Positions 56,701-59,068 of a DNA stretch of 59,068 nt are shown piece after piece (within the stretch, counting starts at the first letter, position 1; the number at the start of each line of letters is the position of its first letter). The notes under the pieces are model-generated. The model searched no databases. It was not told the origin of the DNA and worked only from the letters and a program-made list of their open reading frames with translations. The DNA comes from an uncultured Clostridia bacterium (GTDB lineage: Bacteria > Bacillota > Clostridia > Christensenellales > CAG-917), in the NCBI GenBank assembly GCA_947629635.1, contig CANREO010000001.1, forward strand, positions 1 to 59,068, read 5' to 3'. A program made the position numbers and the translations under genes.

Positions 56701-59068
56701 ATGGTGACGCCCGACGTCACGGCATACAAGCTTGTAAGCGACTTTACAAACTACAGCAAGGCGATCTCGCTCAACTTCAAAGATCTGCTTGACGGCAAGA
56801 AGATCGACATTAATGAGTTGCTTGGCGACCTCAAGTCCGTTGAAGCGGGCGCGAGACTGTCGCTGAACATCAAGATGTCGGATATCATCAATTGGACGTA
56901 TCAGATGACCAGGTTTGTCGGCGACGACAGCATTGCGGAATATCTGTACTTCCTCATTGCATCGCTTGAGGAGAACAGCCCGATGAACAACGAGCTGAAC
57001 CTCGACGCGGAGCTTCGCGTGTATCTGCCTCTTGCGCCTCTTGTCAACTACATCATCAACAAGCAGGGCGGTCTGCTGGACGCAATAAACGGCTTGGGCC
57101 TGTACGTGAAGTTTAGTTACGCCACGGGTCTGCACGACGATACGGCGACGTCCTACGTGCTTGGGCAGATAAGGGACGGCAAGCTGTATTTGCGCATAGA
57201 TCTGTCCAACTTCACAAAGGTTGCCGGATTTGGCGACTTCCTGTCATACATAGCGATAGACGGCCTGTCGCTGAGCAGCTTGATCGGCAGCTCGTCGCAA
57301 GTGTCATCGGACGCGAGCGTCGCGGCGGCTTTCGACGACGAACTCAACGATTACGGCATTGTTCCGTCTAACATTTGGCAGGTCATCAATGTGCTTTTGG
57401 GCAGATTGTTTGTGGCAAACGACTTCTTGACGGTGGGCCTTGGCGAGACGCTTATCGGCGACCTCATCGAGATGTTGTCGGAGTCCGAAAACGAAGTGAT
57501 ACAGGGCATCATAGAGTTTATGCCCAAGTTGTATACTTCAAACGGCAACGATACGAGCGGCATCACGATCAATCTGTACGGCGAATCGCCGTCGATCAAC
57601 CTCAACATCGGCCTCAAGGCAGGCGGAATGTACTACCTGGAAGTCGGAGAATACAACTCCATGTACGGCGCGACGGGCAACTATTTTGTCGGAAGCGGTC
57701 AGCACAGAGATTGGGACGGCGAGCGCTTCCATCACGAAGATGGACAATATGTGCTTTGCAACGACGGCTCGAGATGCGACAAGGAGCATTACGTGCTGGT
57801 GATGACCGACGACTATGCGCTTATCAGCTATGCTTATCCCGATTGGCAAGGCGACACGTACGACTATAACAAAGATACAAACGGCTTCGACAAAAACGAG
57901 GGCGGCAGCGGTCAGTACATGAAACTGGGCGAGTTTGGCTTCGGCGCGCAGGTGAGCGACCTGCATGCGGCGATCAACCGCGACTTCACCGTGACGGACA
58001 AGGATATGTACGCTCTCATCCACAAGGACGCTGTAGGCGCGGACGAGCAAGGATATCTTATTGACGCGAAGGGTGCGCGCGTGCATGACCAGAGCGGAGC
58101 GGAGATGAAAGACCCGTACGTGAAGGCGGACGATCTGGAAGCTACGCTGGAGATGTCCATAGACGTCTCGCTGTACGGCGCGGGCGGAGCCGGCGACGAC
58201 AACGTCATCGACCTGAGCGAAGTGCTGGATCTGTTGCTGGGATTGCTTGCCCCCAACAGCGACCTCAACGGCAGCGTATTGCGCCTCAACATAGTCAACA
58301 AAGTGGGCAAAGACGACGGAGCCTTCCTCACTCTCGACCTCAAGTTGCACTTCAATTTGGCGACTTGGGACATAGACGCGAAGATAGAACTTATCAAGCA
58401 CAACCCTGATGGCAACGACACGTCGGTGCTTTTGGGCGTGTATCTAGACAAGACCGAAGATAAGGGCACTTCGCTTTACATCGACCTCGGCGGCTTGCTT
58501 GACAAGTCCGCAAAGATTGCAATAACAAACCTCAATATCGAAGGATTGCTGAAGGACAAGCTGGGCAAGCTGTTGTCATCGTCAAGCGCCGAGGACGCGA
58601 GTAGCGACGCCAGGATAGCGGACGGCAAAGACGTGCACGAGACGGTTGAAAAATTGATGAAGGACTATGCATACTTCATGCTGTTTGTCAATCCGCGCAA
58701 GATACTGCTTCAGTTCAACGCGGACCTCATCAATGTGATATACAAGAAGATACTTCAAGTGCGCGGTCAGGAGCCGAAAAACCTCATCCCCGACCTGGGC
58801 GACATACTGCTTATGCTGGACGCGACGGGCGGAAGGACAAAGCTTGGGCTGAACGTACGCTTGAGCGACGCATTCTATATCGCGCTCGACATGAACGTGC
58901 CTACGATTTCCAAGAGCTTTAACAGTGAGGAGTTCTGGGGCGATACCGATCTGAGTTTCAGAGAGGAAGGCACAAGCACGGGTTATATCCCGATGCTCGA
59001 TCTTGACCTCAACAGCGTGCTCAAGGGCGGCGAGACGGACATACTCGGGGCGCTGAAGATGCCTTCGC
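41770..59068 (+). CDS. Giant repeat lipoprotein, at least 5,766 aa (3' end outside window)
   Basis: A single open frame runs from the ATG at 41770 (GGAGG upstream) to the right edge. It starts with a lipoprotein signal (MRKPKFAVVLLLCLAVLLTV, lipobox LAAC, Cys at residue 25), so it is exported and lipid-anchored. The body consists of about 13 diverged modules of roughly 260-720 residues. Each has amphipathic strands (LxLxL), a core of the form LxGxYY...LYxDLS, a following IxDLxIxxLL, and an Ala/Ser/Met linker of the SEAMMAAD type. Next comes a segment such as VNMTSGFIKALIGEL. Tyr/Asp/Gly-rich inserts interrupt many modules. The composition is acidic with few Cys. No enzymatic or cell-wall-binding family was recognised. 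The modules could be beta-rich lipid- or polymer-binding baskets, but that is speculation. Confidence 0.9.
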   Translation, partial: MRKPKFAVVLLLCLAVLLTVVLAACGPIEDPSGELPDLSNPGESNTPPTVDSGTLISSQQAWNLIKDAAYASSAEIKDARYIRFDTSFVLGYAKDDYKSVVVLRVAGDFDTTPPTSQSVDSSEMLLELRSFAKDQIEGVGSEELSYMVAQGEGKLLVGVYYYEGKIVADLRGLKRDAGVHILYTENINLTSFADKLDDMLQQLNISELVFEDLFGYNLGGLVESLLHLNIVDLTIEDILLNIVMANAKARVIDNGNGSSTVIIPCDLSLIAGILPLLDGVIPENIIQLVNSVVGLDLGKLGSLAGMALCIEANLQNDGLNDKLVGISTDIDLNFNSGNNQTLLDKYGAFQNDVGIELGYSKAQFVGAPELDVVGMLKARPEASGSNFYNVAQTATRYSILSFEGSIGLTVDLAERQIVPQNVINSFGTYLNGLITNSKLSEKLLEIIEATLAREDLLHIKQSKVQLTLNIQALINTQKPSETRIVVELTQSNGRVLLGAYYRADENALYLEAGGLAGADGTKFKIANFDIFKIVDDLTDKAFNAILGAINSLGGEAKAQYEEGLASGAIVRQYSAITADDGTQIGDTIGLIQAIIDNIDLVKDGNIFNISQIKVTLTQDILNYIFGLVFTGNLSGLEIPIVGEPTITYNNLGVGENKTLNISLKLSDDPSEELLGLSIDGQLKFGSITDENAFRSKFATRNSRATDYLSIMQNGQINTELLHIDVTAGLEIDVRALEGVLGTLGIDIKDLAIGDNFKGLLINILLELGNIDGGLKLDVDAQIDLSGGANVESLLNSSAKLVISKVTDDSPVLSIYLQNGDLYVDAHLLCLNVQKIKINLNDIINKFAKPTSEDTAYVAEEPTPTDGKDNLANIVGVLLNAIDNIEISSKALSLAFSTAVLDDILKAIGTESLEISFDSTNLEGGIRIGIPNGLSLPDLSLGVFLAVGDNVDLDVSLGGLSVGLHEEKKTYLREEETALYTEILRQPYLSLDLTMGLDFNADEGSTDMEYGMIGTHWKSGENYYELTDPQHPVPSDYYGLYYYCDEDGVYHEANYNLTTLYFGSEVQINYELRLAGRLDLSPLVAYLMGDNSIVTRNNNSELSLELVGKKFGEQEKKLIGIYYTGEALYLDLSNFGFNRVTADIDLFGIILGLLTKDSTVVLNYDVGASSEAMVADAAASDENTKRQLALSIVALLTSSNLYVELTQGLVTTLFELTGIDATNITAWLDVAWDELENHDDKPFRLHAAINNASNEPIGQFELYASKIDITAGGALEQLKVMDGETERPLREYLNDGEKNDYTEIQLFNQYGDLTIPTIYASLEGTISMGATESDTWDIGSWIAAVLTGIDKTIENERLDSFVNKLMLQLNTPVAAERELGFRIALNLRLNNDSAINVLQNAIFTEIDRQNIAKYSEVYKLVGTNYKQLTAEERTTYLDTIYLKEYISGGISLTEVTQVGYTGDAYVLLADGNYAKVSVTQDNMGDFAEDRLFTTAAVTDIEYILSHSDIAIEIFNTNIAEASAENIILGLHLVYTGDSLGYSASTLYLDLRDDFHLSFANLDLAKLIGSLMNPSKDNGTDAPAAATAAETRASSSTDANNGLLGTVFGLLGSFISSVGMDSNYAKVNIAEGLVAVVLNMILGAKINPEKFIRLNSDDSYLSFAWEYNLQLQLAIDPIYLGIEISKISFNIGTNTGVLPDDFDPSIYTGIEKMDNISVDLQLDADLQLKGQDEEIRLEDYLDLFVADIGLKLGIELSETIEYSLSLNVGTNLVLSDPDNTEIILSLVNKMTNENVLAIIVKGPNIYIDFGKLASHAFYITGTEIADLICSSISNLLNSAQSSMGQGSGEAQMAASGISSDMTVEDVMNVVLNIESGRIGLLVTQNVLVGLIAALTGGNSIYVEIGADDVYDDAYSERFEKNSSGKFEPSVEGAFVKTYLVNKVKATALESKEGAEQVYIATSAGYVLVDPALISDGNVTFYSLDLGYTVEEILEKIDLGISVKAELQLNPSIAIGIELDSKLLAVGLNISTVNVATGTDNDAYRRIHKLIDDAISVKDAVPYTVEDPTKGDYYYKLDDGSFVKAGEFDADSQTRADDVVYEDRFERHDDLSIITLNLSLVLDYSASATYVYVSNNEALNAYDPMDRYSYNASDGRFVKDPNGRYVRDGFAFDDTIEALLNIPTVKEALGGILIPVVHMSTEGGEFIGSTTKLPLSEALSRLGLNFMISDMMDDGVKLDLVVKLDLEKLGLTLTDINSIKEFINKLSNNIKNKTVDVKNLVDAMEVGLTLDFTYEDPNEDVKISVYLIESIVYVDASGVGLPRISFNLFDLIDAFTAVTGGAQSEAQMAAGNQTSTSFVSLLNAVVSHILISATDISGLEALSIFFKPDMFKSLLTILTGQNFTSEMLDFTENSGIFLRPGGTMDSLLSLGLLVELANKNDPIESEDGEVTPFTLKLDLGLAANLGFENSEEYESLLDPDERADFIDFLTYIENIVNIVNGYENESYVRAEKPIGDGSLYYVFKPDENGNYVTAVGMFRPINDGEVVAAGKQRYRREYAKFVGDKISIVEYLPADESADEANLFAYDAEQDIYVRVADYNGSDERRFVEHEKESIGPNDAALYNKQGVPTYTDQYISLSVGGLIYLNSSSVETYNLGGLVSNLFGDMLIELQTKSVFNGGIGLKVSANVDLASLDLKALFGGTFSDFLANSNLDRVELALEFIEVSEDGHFVTYSDGSDKVLGGMYLTGDTLYFDMTGVVETAETYARIDDFMSFARKVAGLIDGLTKKDNTGNDATGQAMAAADNPTNYATAVRNAIIALVYSDEVFQLQLTRALISYIFSTLMPDLGSIDEIFDVLSLSLGLEHGKEVFRKIEDMTNEEEKAKFLDENDSANYWNDRYTYYKDPTYLPVANDGYYAVRTDGGYEYFDIASARLFTMDGDNYKYAETYSAEGGATYFVRDGKTYRQVEFVANSYYAANVNGTIKFYQVPFTQLYTEAEGSYTAADKYDAEGGTAYYVREGNSFVKVLFGANGKSVSGRTSYYASFGDGDDAARLPINSYALYHKKPVVEDGVVKLSEGETDDDFVQTTLFVNDEKALGGFYTYVKYNDTYYKVTGLETLNVGYVKDIKGDYYRTIDSYSRTDEFRLALDLSVGCLSLGLRLGNLSVGLGGGLQLLPDYLRDGKAHSYIDEYGAEHKYTTNMTDEEKELVEDIPVNPFYDTVIDLSFAVELDFGITEGRLDFGEILSAIVGNIAGINVEMPTTTKGYSSAHFRLDAHVMLDMYDLGESELSIELVQVTETGYDSLVIGAYYINSNLYLDLSNMFNIPKMAITDLSITGLLNKAFNTDLFEGGLFWADAAEQMAGDAMIAAADASNSDASTGAAGDVDFTNRNLALAVLFDKHMVAIALGDLFFDTVLEYIPEDLLGFDLKQLFYDEINGNLQIKLGTEKDIDLELKASLGLEGGRYTYYTAATKDKDSANEEAIKNSLASGYNTAQYYVFKAEKTATDIDGNLSSQDGYYTINEAGGYARAIRPDEITDGMTLYTRYRVALEQGELCLVEMVDNAAGNGMELAGKTFKLEEGDKIYLYAPGAIANKSFVGDGGSYDMNMDLTLALHNLNLEFTNSRSAVLSGEEIAEYTAFDNLDHIVIKDTLDLTAMFKNGSDIDLSAVLTAFLPGLPTENLLMLIAQADNGGDVIRNLRLSVEAEILSMALINYARTNLFNIDNPNGELDITYIFNLISELIKNFNTLDLGRVLSDLLGFVNLKIVLQTKGGNDSDYHDMLGLYLVGGKFEKLTEEDIDPDGDNYIAPEDRYDHYYQASYGNFYYLDGKYELIGKDTSFTGVRYSYDPSYCYKNPNGNYKRVGGGLYVDLSYFNIPSINVPSYMIEDLIVSNLSTSGSSEAMIAEGEAEGQDSIFPLIKDDTITGYIRSFVYGVRITSAYVKLLVQPNYINQLLTLLLGEDSAITFDEDLFTNYSNLALYFDRTMHNYEKVDDLINSMSLLWMASPTEEEQARYRAEIEDLLGSSKYRFQLKEYKGKADSSENGLYYIDDNGAFVHKNEMGTAERAAYDELVNEGKKAYYDVVSVPTYIRLLDPTTKAPTNNFVLYSTANKVQLANAEADDRLAQFSVSLPKLYTVTDKISDDTKNVEVNGTIYTPTNPELSYSKRLTTENPLLSLQVFLWDYSLKLDLQFPQFEVVEFKYLTGTEAAEQIGEIPDGVRYVDMAQDFYNNEDKTTLDAWVADYYREGAFSSDEYEKNPRFYKNRNNYYPIDKTTLSVYNEGKYELAVKDGDPFPDILKEIEENGKEYYVYVGSGYELLQRAYIYKHNRYDSVYKRLLAPEEKKADGSEYGPDEYYVRVQQDSGVQAPDFGDPLYDDYAYKEYVPVNELYYLSLDLRAHISINSGKIYFAYADYLALYNSLHPEEHVTEFTKEQLKGIAYKIFQGNYVALSDTDDFEALRDGGNLYVWVNSSLGPEYGIDEALSDVLGGILGNLKGRFQVSDNMTLNIYLSLRLNLTFEISLVPAKLIIRDLDVAIDGWGEQNDMLEDGTFIDPDTRNNYAENELLDGSLTHLFGIYYSHDRNTGEAGLYVDLEWLLGSDAKIMIDLSDYTLEDVINGQFGDTEAQSEAMMAADGMNVQQSSSAVSLYVNIFTNAIAVNMTSGFIKALIGELSPESTLGDLIPNLKIYAKLDLNPYDLTVGALLFNEDGDRPMLDVSMTLEGLNGDKDSSRITFGLASKVNAEQRPEDHVFYFANFYSDKDGNYGKNGTDKEYVRLYKDAEGKEYVAAEDGSYMLDESGVIVDATEGYEGQKYAPYNGPTARYSKAEGEMKPIVGFRYGLGSPYDEYGDDVYTLHQGEYRTVDYLLPTLGSSKFRDIYNKEAFKDFTGWVYAIRNQEYVELEKATLEGFTGEGNLQYILADDIDSVLTGGLATFKEAWLAKAVEVGGKKYLPVDFVLSDDNTTIVGIGDKGYTSLYDADMVTPDVTAYKLVSDFTNYSKAISLNFKDLLDGKKIDINELLGDLKSVEAGARLSLNIKMSDIINWTYQMTRFVGDDSIAEYLYFLIASLEENSPMNNELNLDAELRVYLPLAPLVNYIINKQGGLLDAINGLGLYVKFSYATGLHDDTATSYVLGQIRDGKLYLRIDLSNFTKVAGFGDFLSYIAIDGLSLSSLIGSSSQVSSDASVAAAFDDELNDYGIVPSNIWQVINVLLGRLFVANDFLTVGLGETLIGDLIEMLSESENEVIQGIIEFMPKLYTSNGNDTSGITINLYGESPSINLNIGLKAGGMYYLEVGEYNSMYGATGNYFVGSGQHRDWDGERFHHEDGQYVLCNDGSRCDKEHYVLVMTDDYALISYAYPDWQGDTYDYNKDTNGFDKNEGGSGQYMKLGEFGFGAQVSDLHAAINRDFTVTDKDMYALIHKDAVGADEQGYLIDAKGARVHDQSGAEMKDPYVKADDLEATLEMSIDVSLYGAGGAGDDNVIDLSEVLDLLLGLLAPNSDLNGSVLRLNIVNKVGKDDGAFLTLDLKLHFNLATWDIDAKIELIKHNPDGNDTSVLLGVYLDKTEDKGTSLYIDLGGLLDKSAKIAITNLNIEGLLKDKLGKLLSSSSAEDASSDARIADGKDVHETVEKLMKDYAYFMLFVNPRKILLQFNADLINVIYKKILQVRGQEPKNLIPDLGDILLMLDATGGRTKLGLNVRLSDAFYIALDMNVPTISKSFNSEEFWGDTDLSFREEGTSTGYIPMLDLDLNSVLKGGETDILGALKMPS
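42241..58560 (+). repeat. Array of about 13 LYxDLS modules in the giant lipoprotein
   Basis: Core motifs (LxGxYY then LYxDLS-like) begin near nt 42241, 43252, 44200, 45121, 46345, 47149, 48667, 49981, 51674, 53353, 55480, 57160 and 58430. Examples are GIYYTGEALYLDLSNF, GAYYINSNLYLDLSNMF, GGLYVDLSYFNIPSI and GVYLDKTEDKGTSLYIDLGG. Spacing grows from about 1 kb to 2.2 kb because of inserts. The copies are diverged at DNA level, so this is an old array, not a recent tandem amplification. The first three copies are the weakest matches. Confidence 0.8.
44818..57930 (+). repeat. Tyr/Asp/Gly-rich inserts in the giant lipoprotein
   Basis: Irregular inserts rich in YY, GxY and DG turns interrupt modules near nt 44818-44940, 49290-49620, 50450-50860, 52150-52420, 53160-53350, 53860-54080, 54430-54900, 55980-56350 and 57630-57930. 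Local near-repeats include AETYSAEGGATYFVRDG and ADKYDAEGGTAYYVREG. They recall the aromatic beta-hairpins of cell-wall or polysaccharide-binding repeats but match no named family by eye. Confidence 0.6.
45268..58623 (+). repeat. Recurring Ala/Met-rich linker (SEAMMAAD-like) in the giant lipoprotein
   Basis: After most module cores a low-complexity linker recurs: SSEAMVADAAASDE (45268), SGEAQMAASG (47299), QSEAQMAAGNQ (48784), GQAMAAAD (50149), GDAMIAAADASN (51850), SSEAMIAEGEAEG (53452), SEAMMAADGMN (55637), SSDASVAAAFD (57304) and SSDARIADGKD (58588). A variant AAETRASSSTDAN lies near 46530. The regular place in each module points to a flexible loop or processing site. Confidence 0.75.

Noticed and set aside
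55930..57135. Minus-strand frame of 401 codons inside the giant gene, and dozens of similar ones
   Set aside because: All lie antisense to the continuous lipoprotein frame, lack consistent ribosome binding sites and show repetitive shadow composition.
1..59068. CRISPR arrays, insertion sequences, attachment sites or prophage genes
   Set aside because: No spaced direct repeats of 20-40 bases, transposase or integrase motifs, or phage structural genes were seen on either strand.

Overview
The window reads as a chromosomal segment of an anaerobic, probably spore-forming Bacillota (Clostridia-like) bacterium. The main clues are a SipL/SPOCS-LysM type protein, a one-chain pyruvate:ferredoxin oxidoreductase, an ECF-transporter/truA operon, a glmU-like/pth/mfd block in the usual Firmicutes order, a BclA-like collagen protein and lipoprotein signals with GGAGG-type ribosome binding sites. 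No tRNA, rRNA, CRISPR array, insertion sequence or phage genes were recognised. The left edge cuts leuS and the right edge cuts a giant gene.

Layout. 1-5.4 kb: leuS (3' part), serS, a membrane-embedded M28 peptidase and a SipL-like protein. 5.4-11 kb: an RsgI-like lipoprotein divergent from an ECF sigma/anti-sigma pair, then a lipoprotein with InlB and GLUG-type repeats. 11-15.5 kb: PFOR, flanked by two paralogous 52-60 aa proteins. 15.6-21.1 kb: ecfA1-ecfA2-ecfT-truA, a small unknown gene and glnS. 21.1-24 kb: a zinc-ribbon protein and two four-TM proteins, two of the three sharing a short tail motif. 24-27.8 kb: an overlapping operon of a WalJ/YycJ-type MBL hydrolase, two CPBP proteases, rlmH and tadA. 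28-33.3 kb: an N-terminally reduced GlmU, pth and mfd. 33.4-41.3 kb: collagen-like protein, condensation-type acyltransferase, esterase plus membrane protein, PH-domain protein, GH127-like protein and an HGSNAT/DUF1624-type membrane acyltransferase. 41.8 kb to the end: one open reading frame of at least 5,766 codons encoding a secreted lipoprotein built of about 13 diverged repeats.

The most unusual content is (1) the giant repeat lipoprotein with its own near-consensus promoter; (2) a possible split SigI/RsgI-like signalling locus; (3) the zinc-ribbon/four-TM cassette; (4) at least six genes whose -10 box ends only 5-10 nt before the ATG with no Shine-Dalgarno, suggesting leaderless translation beside normal GGAGG starts; and (5) a GlmU that kept its acetyltransferase half but lost the nucleotidyltransferase core. 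Housekeeping genes lie in tightly overlapping operons (many ATGA junctions). Convergent genes are often separated by strong bidirectional hairpin terminators.
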